From contig NZ_CM001442.1 of the NCBI RefSeq assembly GCF_000244915.1, forward strand, positions 2,356,001-2,420,000: a stretch of 64,000 nucleotides of DNA. Direction: 5' to 3'. The notes beneath the pieces were generated by a model, which was not told the origin of the DNA, searched no databases, and saw only the letters and a list, made by a program, of their open reading frames with translations. Source of the DNA: Bradyrhizobium sp. WSM471. GTDB taxonomy: Bacteria > Pseudomonadota > Alphaproteobacteria > Rhizobiales > Xanthobacteraceae. Both the position numbers and the translations under genes were made by a program. This document shows, piece by piece, positions 37,217-46,605 of the stretch (its first letter is position 1; each line of letters starts with the position of its first letter).

Positions 37217-38359
37217 ATGAATGTCCGAGATGCTTTGACACCGGCAAATTCTCCGCTGGTGGATTATGCCCTGAAAGGTCTGGATCGATGCTGGCTCGGC
37301 GAAAGCGGTCGCTGGTCTCATATCTATCATTTGGACGGGCGCAGCGAGCCAAATGAATCGGTTCCTCAAAGCGATGTATTCTATACTCTCAATGTGCTCC
37401 TTGGGATGACGCGAGTACCATCAGTCCCCGCTCACGTTAACCTGCGCGAGATCTTCTTGCGCAATGCGCGACAGTTGAAGGCGCTCCCCGTTTCCAAATA
37501 CGCGTTAGGCGTGGCACTCTGGACTTCAGCGGAGCTAGGCGTGGCGTTGCCCGACGATATTCTTCGCCATATTGAAGGGCTCGTTGCCGACCGGAACCAG
37601 TGGCGGTCCTTTCGTGCGCAAGATCTTGGCATGATCATCGCCGGTGTGGTGGCGCAAGCGAAGATCGATAGAAAGTGGACGTCGAGGGCTGCTGAGCTGG
37701 TTCAATTTTTGCGTGATCGATACCATTCGCCATCAGGTCTATTTTTCGACGCGGCTCAGGGACCAAGGCGTCGGTTTGCGTCTTTTGCGACCCAAACTTA
37801 TCTGCTTCTTGCTTGCTACACTTATGGCGAGCTGACAAATGACAGCCGGCTCATAGAGATCGCCAACGCGACCACCCGAAAGCTGATCGGCCTTCAGGGC
37901 CCAGCTGGCGAATGGCCGTGGTTCTTCGATGCAGCAAGCGGAAGGGTGCTCGACTTCTACGAGGTGTACTCGGTTCACCAATACGGTATGGCTCCGGCGT
38001 TTCTTGAAATGGCCGAGCAACACGGCGTACAAGAGGCGCGCGATGCGATCTGCAAGGGATTTCGGTGGGTCCTGGGCCAAAACCAGCTCTCCAAGTCGAT
38101 GCTTGTGCCCGACTTGCACTTGAGCATCCGCTCGCAAGTTCGACGAGGGGAACTGAAATCAAAGGGGCCGAGAGTCATGCGTTCGATTAGCAATGCGTTA
38201 CTCCAGCACGACGCCTCGCTGATTGATCCTTCAGAAATTGAACTTCGCCTCGAGTGTCGAAGCTATGAGCTTGGTTGGATTCTCTGGTCGTTTGGAAGTC
38301 GTTCTGACCTGCCGGAACTGACACATCATGCAGCTTTCACACGGGCTAACCAGACCTAA
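37217..38359 (+). CDS. Unrecognised soluble protein, alpha/alpha-barrel-like
   Basis: A 380-residue protein without signal peptide or membrane segment. It is mostly helical with paired helices and aromatic-acidic loops such as GPAGEWPWFFDAASGRVLDF and YEVYSVHQYGMAPAFLEMAE. That pattern is common in six-hairpin barrel glycosidases and epimerases, so action on a glycan is plausible. I do not recognise the family or any certain catalytic residue. Its place between two GT2 genes suggests a role in the locus, perhaps in processing or editing. Confidence 0.7.
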   Translation: MNVRDALTPANSPLVDYALKGLDRCWLGESGRWSHIYHLDGRSEPNESVPQSDVFYTLNVLLGMTRVPSVPAHVNLREIFLRNARQLKALPVSKYALGVALWTSAELGVALPDDILRHIEGLVADRNQWRSFRAQDLGMIIAGVVAQAKIDRKWTSRAAELVQFLRDRYHSPSGLFFDAAQGPRRRFASFATQTYLLLACYTYGELTNDSRLIEIANATTRKLIGLQGPAGEWPWFFDAASGRVLDFYEVYSVHQYGMAPAFLEMAEQHGVQEARDAICKGFRWVLGQNQLSKSMLVPDLHLSIRSQVRRGELKSKGPRVMRSISNALLQHDASLIDPSEIELRLECRSYELGWILWSFGSRSDLPELTHHAAFTRANQT

Positions 38360-38378
38360 TATGCCTGTCGTTCTAGGA

Positions 38379-38688
38379 CTAGGTGTTCAGTTCCGAGGTC
38401 AAGTGGATGGGATCGAGCCGAAAGCGGTCTGGCTCGTTACCCAAGCTGTACAGATGGCCTCGTAGGGTGTGAGGCCGCGTAGTGTCTTCAGCCGCTTGGC
38501 GAGGTTGTAGCCGTCGATCTTCGGACCCATCGGCGGTGAACAAAGGTCCGCTTGCGCCACTTGGAGACTGTTTTCTGATTAAGGGCGTGCCGGGCGGCTA
38601 GATCTTTGAGCGGAGCTTTCGATAGCTGTATTGCCGCTCGGTTGGCGTGCGTGGTCGTGGCGCTGCCGTGAAGTATCTGTCCCATAAC
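38379..38688 (-). mobile_element. IS481-family transposase remnant, internally deleted
   Basis: The N-terminus (MGQILHGSATTTHANRAAIQ, then HALNQKTVSKWRKR) is the IS481 helix-turn-helix start. It is followed almost at once by the family C-terminus (DGYNLAKRLKTLRGLTPYEA and FRLDPIHLTSELNT) in shifted frames. The whole DDE core is missing. Read as a deletion derivative, not a functional element. Confidence 0.65.
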
Positions 38689-38739
38689 TCCTCCCGGAAT
38701 GAGGGATCAGCTTGGCTGGTTTCCCCCACGACCAGACAC

Positions 38740-39660
38740 CTAGCCAGGGTGGGGCTTGCGATTCCATTCGACCTCTCTGCGCGAAATCAGGAGGTGGAGC
38801 ATCTTGTACGCCCGGTATGCCCGCACGATTACCAGCACCAGTAGAGCCTTCGCCTTCGCCATTACACCGTCGACGCGGTCGCTGGCAAAAATCTTGACCC
38901 AATCGAGGGCGGGGGAGAGCAGTACGGCTGCAGCTCGCAACAGCCATAAAGCTTGCCATTTTGCTGTGTGTCTTCCGGCGTTTACCGCGTGCTGGATATG
39001 CCGATCCCATTTGACAAGCAGTTCGTGCAGAGTTTCTCGGGCCGGATGAAAGACAATCATACCGGAAACGTAGTTGAACGTGTACCCGGCAGAACAGGCG
39101 CGTTGTCCCCAGTCGATATCTTCGGCGATATCAATTCCACGAAACGGGCCGATCCGCCCAAAATCCGATCTTCTGACGACCAAATTGCCGGTGCCGCAAA
39201 ACCCGTGCTGCTCGATGTAGAGCTTGAAGCGGTACGCGAACACGCTTTCATACGCTTCGAGAGCGGTAATCGGCAGATTTGGCTCTCGCCATATCCTCAC
39301 GTCGCCGCCTAAAATTGTTTGCGCTGGCGCCCGGTCCAAGGTTTCGAAGGCGCACCCGAGCCAATCCTTGTGCGCGCGGCAATCAGCATCAATGAAAGCA
39401 AGTATCTCGCCGCTGGCGGCGTCAACCCCCCTATTGCGAGCCGGTCCGGGACCGGGTTTGGCTTCTTGTAGAAGAAGAGTTCCCGGATATCGCTCGATGA
39501 CCTGCCAAGGAAGCGAGGCGGAGCCGTTATCGACGACGATGATTTCGAATGAGGTTCGATCCAGGCTTTGCGCACTCAGGCTTGCAAGACATGCCGCCAG
39601 TTGGTCAGGCTGGTTGAGGTGAGGAATGATGACGGAGATAGAGGGTTTAGGGGGCTTCAT
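38740..39660 (-). CDS. GT2-family glycosyltransferase
   Basis: A 306-residue inverting transferase. ISVIIPHLNQPDQLAACLAS opens the GT-A fold, IIVVDNGSASLPW, GPGPARNRGVDAASGEILAF and DADCRAHKDWL carry the D-x-D-type metal site, and DIAEDIDWGQRACSAG the acceptor ED motif. One or two C-terminal hydrophobic segments could anchor it to the inner membrane. The ATG at 39660 (MKPPKPSISV) has GGAGAAAG before it and is chosen over an upstream ATG 14 codons earlier. Divergent from wecG with 180 bases between. Confidence 0.88.
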   Translation of the reverse strand: MKPPKPSISVIIPHLNQPDQLAACLASLSAQSLDRTSFEIIVVDNGSASLPWQVIERYPGTLLLQEAKPGPGPARNRGVDAASGEILAFIDADCRAHKDWLGCAFETLDRAPAQTILGGDVRIWREPNLPITALEAYESVFAYRFKLYIEQHGFCGTGNLVVRRSDFGRIGPFRGIDIAEDIDWGQRACSAGYTFNYVSGMIVFHPARETLHELLVKWDRHIQHAVNAGRHTAKWQALWLLRAAAVLLSPALDWVKIFASDRVDGVMAKAKALLVLVIVRAYRAYKMLHLLISRREVEWNRKPHPG

Positions 39661-39841
39661 CGTCTGCTTTCTCCGGGCACCATCCAAAAGGTGGGCATTC
39701 AAGGCCTGCTATCAATTTTAACCGAAAAATTATTATCGCTGTTGACAAGATAATAATATAATTAAATAAATGAGCACGGATTATTATTGAAATCAGTTGG
39801 TGCGCCAACGGCGCGTTTTTTAATCGATTTAGGAGCCTAGC
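39661..39841. promoter_or_regulatory. Divergent promoter region of wecG and GT2
   Basis: 39710-39790 is AT-rich. A TTGACA at 39742-39747 is followed by TAATAATATAATTAAATAAA, so a sigma-70-type promoter toward wecG is possible, but the best -10 spacing is not optimal. AGGAGCC precedes the wecG ATG. Confidence 0.4.
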
Positions 39842-40609
39842 ATGCGGGCAGATCTGCTGGGATGTTCCGTCGACATTTTAACCATGACCGAAACCGTCGA
39901 GCGAGTGCAGGGGGCAATGCGCGATCGGCGGCGCCTCCATCATGTCGCGTTGAACGTCGCAAAATTCGTAAATATGCGTTCGGATAACATCCTCCGTTCA
40001 GACGTGCTGGGCAGCGACCTGATCGGCATCGACGGCATGGGCATCGTCCTCGCGCTCCGGATGCTCGGGGTTCCGGTCCAGGAGCGTGTCACCGGCATCG
40101 ATCTATGCTGGCAGGTGCTCTCAGTTTGCGCGCGCGACGGGTTCCGGCCATTCCTGCTGGGTGCGACCCCTGATGTCTTGCATCGTGCTGCCGGTGTCAT
40201 TGAGAAGCAGTTTCCGTCGCTCCAGATCGCCGGCTCGAGGGATGGCTACTTCCGTACCGATCAAGAGGAAGAGGTCGTCCAGCAGATTATCGACAGCAAG
40301 GCCGACTGTCTGTTCATCGCTATGCCGACGCCACGCAAGGAGCGGTTTCTTTCCGCACATAAGGACCGGCTCTCTGTGCCGTTTATTATGGGCGTTGGGG
40401 GCTCGCTCGACGTCATCGCGGGACATGTGCGGCGAGCCCCGCCTCTCATGCAGTCAATGGGACTTGAATGGCTCTATCGGGTCTATCAGGAGCCGCGTCG
40501 AATGTGGTGGCGATACACCAAGACCAACGTCATGTTCGCGGCAATACTGGTTCGCGCCTTCCTCAGCCAGCAAAGCATTGGCCCTGGTCGACTGTCTCGT
40601 TCTGGTTGA
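39842..40609 (+). CDS. wecG: WecG/TagA/CpsF-family glycosyltransferase (GT26)
   Basis: A 255-residue transferase that adds ManNAc or ManNAcA to a lipid-linked acceptor. GIDGMGIVLALRMLG, FRPFLLGATPDVLH, GVGGSLDVIAGHVRRAPP and GLEWLYRVYQEPRRMWWRY are the conserved blocks of the family, in the right order. It lies 13 bases before wecB and is followed by wecC, so donor supply and transfer are together. The symbol is by homology; the exact sugar is inferred from the neighbours. Confidence 0.92.
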   Translation: MRADLLGCSVDILTMTETVERVQGAMRDRRRLHHVALNVAKFVNMRSDNILRSDVLGSDLIGIDGMGIVLALRMLGVPVQERVTGIDLCWQVLSVCARDGFRPFLLGATPDVLHRAAGVIEKQFPSLQIAGSRDGYFRTDQEEEVVQQIIDSKADCLFIAMPTPRKERFLSAHKDRLSVPFIMGVGGSLDVIAGHVRRAPPLMQSMGLEWLYRVYQEPRRMWWRYTKTNVMFAAILVRAFLSQQSIGPGRLSRSG

Positions 40610-40622
40610 GGAGGCGTCGCGC

Positions 40623-41741
40623 GTGACGAAGCGAATATTTGTCTTGTTTGGGACGCGGCCTGAAGCCATCAAACTCTTTCCCGTCGTAAAGGAGCTTCAG
40701 GCCCTCGACGCGATTGATGTGACGGTGTGCGTGACGGCCCAGCATCGCGAGATGCTGGACCAGGTGTTGCGCCTCGTGAAGATCGTTCCCGACATCGACC
40801 TCGATCTGATGAAGAAAAATCAGACCTTGGACGAGTTGAGCAGCAGGATCTTGCTTTCCGTTGGCGAAGCGCTCGACCGGGTCCGCCCCGATCGGGTGGT
40901 CGTGCAGGGGGATACGGCCACCGCAATGATGGGTTCCCTGGCGGCCTACTATCGGCGCATTCCCGTTGCGCATGTCGAAGCGGGTCTTCGCAGCGGTAAC
41001 ATTTATGCTCCTTGGCCCGAAGAGGTGAACCGAAAGATCATCGGAACGATCGCGGATCAGCATTTCGCCCCGACTAGGCTCGCTGCCGACGTGTTGCTAA
41101 AGGAGAATATTCCTGCGGACAGGATCCACGTTACGGGCAATACGATTGTCGATGCGCTGGTGGCGACCAAGGCGTTCGTCGAGGCCGATCCGCAGCTGTC
41201 GCGACGTTGGGATGATCTCAAAAAGCGGCGAGGCAGCCGACGTATCGTTCTCGTGACCACGCACCGGCGCGAGAATTTTGGCCAGGGGATGGATTGCATC
41301 GCTGATGCTCTTGAGCGAATTCTCGAGCGAGAAGACGTGATGCTGATTCTGCCCATGCATCTCAACCCGAATGTTCGAAATGTTCTGCAGGGCCGATTGT
41401 CGGGGCATCCACGCGCCGAAATCATCGAGCCGCAGGAGTACGCCGACTTTGTCGGTCTGCTTTCCATGGCTCATATCGTGTTGACAGACTCCGGTGGTAT
41501 CCAGGAGGAGGCCCCCTCGCTCGGAAAACCGGTCCTCGTCATGCGCGATACTACGGAGCGCCCAGAGGGTGTGCTGGCCGGGACCGCCCGGCTCGTCGGG
41601 ACCAGCCGCGACCGGATTGTCGCCGAGACATTCTCACTACTTGATGATCCGTCCCACTATTCGGAAATGTCGCGTGCGCATAATCCGTTCGGGGATGGTC
41701 ACGCCAGCACGCGAATTGTGAAGGTAATGCTAAATGGCTGA
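40623..41741 (+). CDS. wecB: UDP-N-acetylglucosamine 2-epimerase
   Basis: Converts UDP-GlcNAc to UDP-ManNAc in the cytoplasm. 372 residues, the usual size. KRIFVLFGTRPEAIKLFPVV is the family start, VVVQGDTATAMMGSLAAYYR and VAHVEAGLRSGNIYAPWPEE (with Asp, Glu and His-type catalytic residues) follow, then VTGNTIVDAL, TTHRRENFG and LTDSGGIQEEAPSLGKPVLV with RDTTERPEG. The GTG at 40623 has GAGGAGG seven bases upstream, which decides the start against in-frame codons further left. The end overlaps wecC by eight bases. Confidence 0.95.
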   Translation: MTKRIFVLFGTRPEAIKLFPVVKELQALDAIDVTVCVTAQHREMLDQVLRLVKIVPDIDLDLMKKNQTLDELSSRILLSVGEALDRVRPDRVVVQGDTATAMMGSLAAYYRRIPVAHVEAGLRSGNIYAPWPEEVNRKIIGTIADQHFAPTRLAADVLLKENIPADRIHVTGNTIVDALVATKAFVEADPQLSRRWDDLKKRRGSRRIVLVTTHRRENFGQGMDCIADALERILEREDVMLILPMHLNPNVRNVLQGRLSGHPRAEIIEPQEYADFVGLLSMAHIVLTDSGGIQEEAPSLGKPVLVMRDTTERPEGVLAGTARLVGTSRDRIVAETFSLLDDPSHYSEMSRAHNPFGDGHASTRIVKVMLNG

Positions 41742-43011
41742 GTTTCAGAATATTGTCGTGGTCGGGTTGGGATATATCGGTTTGCCCACGGCTGCTGTCA
41801 TTGCCAGCCGTGGCATGCAGGTCGTGGGTGTCGACGTCAACGAGCGTGTGGTCAAGACCGTCGCCTCGGGTTCGATCCACATCGCAGAGCCCGACCTGGA
41901 AGGTCTCGTTCAAAAGGTTGTGACGGCGGGATCTCTAAGGGTTGCAAAAGATCCGCCAAACGCAGACGTCTTCATGATCGCGGTCCCCACACCCATCGAC
42001 GAGGAAAAGCGAGCAGACCTCAAAAGCGTGATGAGCGCTGTGGAGAGTATTGCCGGAGTTATACGCCCTGGCAATCTGGTGATTCTGGAATCAACCGTGC
42101 CGATCGGGACAACCGAAGCCGTTGCAAAGCGGATCACCGATCTTCGGCCCGACCTGAAAATCGGTTTGGCCGATGGGGACGAACAGGCAATCTCGGTGGC
42201 CTATTGCCCGGAGCGCGTCTTGCCCGGACGAATCCTAACCGAACTGGTCCACAATGATCGATGCATTGGAGGCGTGACGCCTCATTGCGCCCGAAGAGCG
42301 CAGCGGTTCTACAAAACGTTCGTGAGAGGTGCGTGCGTTCCGACCAGTGCCCGTGCCGCAGAAATGGTCAAACTGACTGAAAATGCGTTCCGCGATACGA
42401 ATATTGCGTTTGCAAACGAGCTCTCCCTGATCTGTGATCGTTACAAAATTAATGTTTGGGAGGTCATCGATCTCGCCAATCGCCATCCCCGCGTTAATGT
42501 CCTGCGCCCCGGTCCTGGAGTGGGCGGGCACTGCATCGCGATCGATCCCTGGTTCATCGTCGACTCGGCGCCCGATCTCGCGCGCCTCATTAAGACGAGC
42601 CGTGAAGTCAATGATTCAAAGATCTCATGGACCGTGGAGCGAGCCATGGCCCTGATCGAGGAGCATCCTTACGCGAACGTGGCGTGTTGCGGCTTGGCAT
42701 TCAAGGCGAACGTAGACGATCTCAGGGAAAGCCCGGCCCTGGAAGTGGCGCATCAGCTCGCCGAGCGTTATGGAGGTCGCGTGAAAATCGTCGAACCGAA
42801 TATTCGCGAACTGCCCGCGAGTATTTCCAAGCACGGTGCCACCCTGACCGACCTCAATGAAGCCATCAAGACGTGCGATGTAGCGATCGTCCTGGTCGAT
42901 CACGACGATTTCAAGCTCGTTCCTCTCGCTGAGCGCCGCCACCTCGCAGTTATCGATATGCGCGGGATTTGGCAGGATATGCCCGATAGGAGCTCGGGTG
43001 CGTCTCGGTGA
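41734..43011 (+). CDS. wecC: UDP-N-acetyl-D-mannosamine dehydrogenase
   Basis: Oxidises UDP-ManNAc twice to UDP-ManNAcA with NAD. 425 residues. VVVGLGYIGLPTAAVIASRG is the NAD-binding turn, VPTPIDEEKRADLKSV, VILESTVPIGTTEAVA, then SVAYCPERVLPGR, VKLTENAFRDTNIAFANE with the catalytic Lys and Asn, RPGPGVGGHCIAIDPWF with the catalytic Cys, and FKANVDDLRESPALEVAHQL. All blocks are intact. Overlaps wecB. The uronic acid product could be amidated by an AsnB-like enzyme, an alternative job for the asnB at 26346. Confidence 0.95.
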   Translation: MAEFQNIVVVGLGYIGLPTAAVIASRGMQVVGVDVNERVVKTVASGSIHIAEPDLEGLVQKVVTAGSLRVAKDPPNADVFMIAVPTPIDEEKRADLKSVMSAVESIAGVIRPGNLVILESTVPIGTTEAVAKRITDLRPDLKIGLADGDEQAISVAYCPERVLPGRILTELVHNDRCIGGVTPHCARRAQRFYKTFVRGACVPTSARAAEMVKLTENAFRDTNIAFANELSLICDRYKINVWEVIDLANRHPRVNVLRPGPGVGGHCIAIDPWFIVDSAPDLARLIKTSREVNDSKISWTVERAMALIEEHPYANVACCGLAFKANVDDLRESPALEVAHQLAERYGGRVKIVEPNIRELPASISKHGATLTDLNEAIKTCDVAIVLVDHDDFKLVPLAERRHLAVIDMRGIWQDMPDRSSGASR

Positions 43012-43059
43012 AACGAAGCGTTCACCGCGCACCGAATCGCAGGGTATGGAAAGACGCGC

Positions 43060-44517
43060 GTGACATTGCTTAGGACGTGGACGGAACGTGTCTTCGTCGG
43101 TGGCCTGGCGCCGCTAGTCGTGTTCGGCTCGCGGTTTGTCGGCAATATTATCCTATCGAGATTGCTTGCGCCGGACGAGTTCGGGACGGCGATTGCGATT
43201 GGCGTCGTCTTGAGTCTTGGCGGCCTTGCGACCGACGTTGCGCTGGACCGTTTCGTCATGATCAATGGATCGGCGCGAGCGCTGGCGACGGCACACCTGT
43301 TGTCGTTAACCAATGGCGTCTTGCTTACAATCTTGCTCGTGGTCTGTTCGCCATTATCCGCTCGGCTGTTCGGGGTGCCCGATTTCTCATCGAGTTTTGC
43401 CTGGGCAGCCTGCATCTCGATGATTGGGTCGTTTGGTCACTTGAGTACCAAACAAATTCAGCGGACCTATAATTATGGCCCGGACACCATTGCCCAAGTC
43501 GTGGCCAACCTCACCTCGGTTGTCGTTCTACTTTTCGCTGCGGCAACGCTGCGCAATCATTGGGCGATCATCGTAAGCATGGCGTTCCAATGGACGGTTT
43601 ATGTTGGCCTGTCTCATGCGCTTGCGCGTTCTCCATACCGGGTTCGCTTTAACAAGACCAAGCTACGACAAGCTCTCGCGTTCGGACTCCCTCTGACGCT
43701 CAATGGGATTGGTCTCGCCATCATGTCCCAACTCGACCGCGTCCTGGTCGGATATTGGTTCGGTGTGAGGGAGCTAGGCACATACGCTGTCATGTTCAGT
43801 ATGAGCGTGATTCCGACGCACTTGATCGTGAACGTTCTCGGCGGGCCTGGGTTTTCATTTCTGCTCGCCGATAATGCTAATGTGGCACTCCGGCAGGAAC
43901 GCTATCGCGTCTTACAAGGCGTCTATTCAGTTATAACAAGTCTTTACGCGCTCTGGATGGTGCTAACTCTCGACGGAATTATCCCGCTCATATACGGGAA
44001 GTCCTTTGCGATCAGCGCGCTGGCTCATGTCCTCTTCGTGCTGATCGCTTGCCTGAGACTTCAGCGCTCGGGCGCACCAACTTCACTTCTCTTGGCGGGT
44101 GGCCGTACGAAGCAGCTCGCGGTCTTGAACTTGTCGTCTGGCTTCGGATTGCTTTTCGCGGCAGGCTGCATAGCTATTTGGCCGCGTCTGGAGTCCATGC
44201 TCGTGGGCATAGCAATCGGGGAGTTCATCTCTTTCTTGGTCTTCTTTGCATCACTGGGCGACAAGCAGTCTCGCCGAGGGCCGGCGGTGGTCATGCGGGA
44301 CGTGATATCAGCCATCTTTGTGCCAGCCACGCTTGCCGCTTTTCTTGCGCTTGAACCGGATCCGACGTGGCCGGCGCGCGGAATGCTCTTTCTGCTGGGG
44401 CTCGGACTTATTGGTTCGCAAGTGTGGTTCGAATTGCACACCAACCGCAGTCTTCGCGGGGCGCTTTCTAACGCTATTGGCGACTGGCTCGTGCGGCGCC
44501 GGTCTGTTCAAACATAG
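43060..44517 (+). CDS. Wzx-like oligosaccharide flippase (MATE/PST type)
   Basis: A 485-residue inner-membrane protein with about 12-14 hydrophobic segments, probably turning the lipid-linked repeat unit to the outer face. RVFVGGLAPLVVFGSRFVGN starts the first helix, FGLPLTLNGIGLAIMSQLDR is the seventh-helix hallmark with the conserved Asp-Arg, and GTYAVMFSMSVIPTHLIVN follows. Charge pattern fits the PST superfamily. The start is a GTG; GGAAAG stands close upstream. Directly downstream of wecC. Confidence 0.88.
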   Translation: MTLLRTWTERVFVGGLAPLVVFGSRFVGNIILSRLLAPDEFGTAIAIGVVLSLGGLATDVALDRFVMINGSARALATAHLLSLTNGVLLTILLVVCSPLSARLFGVPDFSSSFAWAACISMIGSFGHLSTKQIQRTYNYGPDTIAQVVANLTSVVVLLFAAATLRNHWAIIVSMAFQWTVYVGLSHALARSPYRVRFNKTKLRQALAFGLPLTLNGIGLAIMSQLDRVLVGYWFGVRELGTYAVMFSMSVIPTHLIVNVLGGPGFSFLLADNANVALRQERYRVLQGVYSVITSLYALWMVLTLDGIIPLIYGKSFAISALAHVLFVLIACLRLQRSGAPTSLLLAGGRTKQLAVLNLSSGFGLLFAAGCIAIWPRLESMLVGIAIGEFISFLVFFASLGDKQSRRGPAVVMRDVISAIFVPATLAAFLALEPDPTWPARGMLFLLGLGLIGSQVWFELHTNRSLRGALSNAIGDWLVRRRSVQT

Positions 44518-44605
44518 AGGATCGGCGTTGGATTAAGCATTCGAATCCCTAATCTTTGCGGATGATCGGTACTCCGCGTAAGGTACCATCAGAGGCCATC
44601 AATCG

Positions 44606-45721
44606 ATGTTGTTGCAGTCAAGCGTCACCGAAGGCAGGGACAACAGCTTCAACGTTCTGAGAATGATCGCCGCCGGTGCGGTCTTGATCTCGCACGCCTA
44701 TCCGCTCTCGTTCGGTCCCGGGACGTCGGAGCCTCTTGAGACAGCCCTTCGAATGACGTTGGGCACGCTCGCTGTACTGACGTTCTTTGCTATTTCCGGA
44801 TATTTTATTTCCCTGAGCTTCCACAATCGGCGAAGTTTCGTACACTTCGCGACCGCGAGGGCATTGCGAATTTACCCGGGTCTGCTTTGCGTGCTGGTAC
44901 TCACCGCGCTTATACTCGGTCCAGCAACCACCAAGATTGGATTAGCCCGGTATCTGTCGGATCAAGAGACGTTCCTGTACATACCGAGAAATCTTGCTCT
45001 CTGGCCGCTGCAATTCGGTTTGCCCGGCGTATTCGTAGAGAATCCGTATCCCGTAGCGATCAACGGGTCGCTTTGGACGCTTGTCTACGAGGTGCTTTGC
45101 TACATCATGCTCACGGTCGTGGGTCTCGCGGGCCTCACCTCCAATTGGCGTCGCTATGCGCTGTTTCTGGCCGTTTACGCCTTCTGGTATATTGCGAGCA
45201 TCCCACTAATCCGGGAAGACTACCCGCACATCACAATCCTTCGAAATCTGCATCTGCTGTCCTTACCCTTCGTCGCGGGCATGACGATCTTCCAGTTTCG
45301 TGATCGAATGCAGTTGCGGCTTCTCATCGTCACTTTATTGGCGTTGGGGACGGCCATCTCCTACGGTCGACCGTGGTTTCACGAGTTGTTTGTCGTGTCG
45401 TGGTCGTACACCATTTTCTACATCGGCTTTCTGAAATGCCGACTATTGTTTGCATATAACCGACTAGGTGATTACTCCTACGGTATGTATATTTACGCTT
45501 TTCCCGTCGAGCAGATCATTGCGTCTCTTTACGTCAAGAGCACGCCGGTCATGATGGTCGCGATGTCCATGCCGATAACGGTAGTCCTGGCCGTTGTTTC
45601 CTGGCATTTCGTGGAGGAGAGAGCTCTCGCGCAAAAGGGGGCCGTGGCCGTTTGGCTGACGCGAGGCATCAACGCGACCTATGTGAGGCTCTCGCAGCAG
45701 AGGCAAATCGATGAGCATTAG
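44606..45721 (+). CDS. Acyltransferase-3 family membrane protein
   Basis: A 371-residue protein with about ten membrane helices that would O-acylate the polysaccharide. FNVLRMIAAGAVLISHAYPL carries the conserved Arg and His of the family, FAISGYFISLSFHNRRSFVH, ARALRIYPGLLCVLVLTALI, GSLWTLVYEVLCYIMLTVVG and GDYSYGMYIYAFPVEQII complete it. It is intact, unlike the broken homologue at 2604. 31 bases before the methyltransferase, same strand. Confidence 0.9.
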   Translation: MLLQSSVTEGRDNSFNVLRMIAAGAVLISHAYPLSFGPGTSEPLETALRMTLGTLAVLTFFAISGYFISLSFHNRRSFVHFATARALRIYPGLLCVLVLTALILGPATTKIGLARYLSDQETFLYIPRNLALWPLQFGLPGVFVENPYPVAINGSLWTLVYEVLCYIMLTVVGLAGLTSNWRRYALFLAVYAFWYIASIPLIREDYPHITILRNLHLLSLPFVAGMTIFQFRDRMQLRLLIVTLLALGTAISYGRPWFHELFVVSWSYTIFYIGFLKCRLLFAYNRLGDYSYGMYIYAFPVEQIIASLYVKSTPVMMVAMSMPITVVLAVVSWHFVEERALAQKGAVAVWLTRGINATYVRLSQQRQIDEH

Positions 45722-45752
45722 TCCTGGTGCCCTCGTAAGGCGAGTTTGAAGC

Positions 45753-46415
45753 ATGGATTACTATCACTTTGTTCGGCGTGAGATTGAACCGCTATTGCCA
45801 CCTAATCCGACTAGGATACTCGAGGTGGGCGCGGGGGCGGGGGGCACGCTGAAGTGGCTAAAGGCCCAGTATCCAGGCGCAGAGACTACGGCGGTCGAAC
45901 TAAATTCGGATCTGCGCGACGAGCTGACACAGAACGTGGATGTCGCACTTATCGGTCCGATTGAAGATGTCCTGCCCGCACTGAAAACTTACGATCTGAT
46001 CTTGCTCCTTGACGTGCTCGAACATCTGACCGACTCGGTCGGAGTGCTTCGGAAGCTCTCGAGCCTTCTGGTCCCCGGAGGGCATATCATCGTTTCAGTG
46101 CCAAATATTGCGCATCTGAGTGTCTCGCTGCCACTCCTGCTGACGCGACGTTTCACCTATCAGGATTCCGGTATCCTCGACCGTACGCATCTCAGGTTCT
46201 TCGTCGAGAGTTCGGCGGTGAAGCTTCTCAACGATGCAAGTTTGACGGTGATCGCAGGTTTGATGTCCGGAATGCAAGGCCCGCGGGCGAGGTTGATGAA
46301 TATGCTTTCCCTGGGCGGTTTGCAGCATCATTTGGCAAAGCAATACATCATGCTTGGTCAGCAAACCGCCGGTCAGATTTCGCAACCGCCGGTGGCTTGG
46401 AAGCCCGCAAGGTAA
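45753..46415 (+). CDS. SAM-dependent methyltransferase (class I)
   Basis: A 220-residue Rossmann-fold methyltransferase. ILEVGAGAGGTLKWLKAQYP is motif I binding SAM, ETTAVELN supplies the acidic residue, and LILLLDVLEHLTD with LLVPGGHIIVSVPNIAHL are motifs typical of UbiG-like enzymes in glycan loci. It likely O-methylates a sugar or another precursor. Same strand and close to the acyltransferase, so co-transcription is likely. Confidence 0.85.
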   Translation: MDYYHFVRREIEPLLPPNPTRILEVGAGAGGTLKWLKAQYPGAETTAVELNSDLRDELTQNVDVALIGPIEDVLPALKTYDLILLLDVLEHLTDSVGVLRKLSSLLVPGGHIIVSVPNIAHLSVSLPLLLTRRFTYQDSGILDRTHLRFFVESSAVKLLNDASLTVIAGLMSGMQGPRARLMNMLSLGGLQHHLAKQYIMLGQQTAGQISQPPVAWKPAR

Positions 46416-46605
46416 GGTCTGCGCTAGGCTTCGTTGTTTGATTTGCGTTTGATCGTTCGTTCTGCTCCGAGAAGCTATGGCAGCGTCTCTTTCACTAACG
46501 CTTGAGTTGCCACCTGCGATCTGGCAGAGAGCAACTCCGTCGCTCATCGGGTTATCGCTCTGGCCCGGTCAGGATAGCGAACATTGGCTTCGAAGGATCC
46601 CCGTT

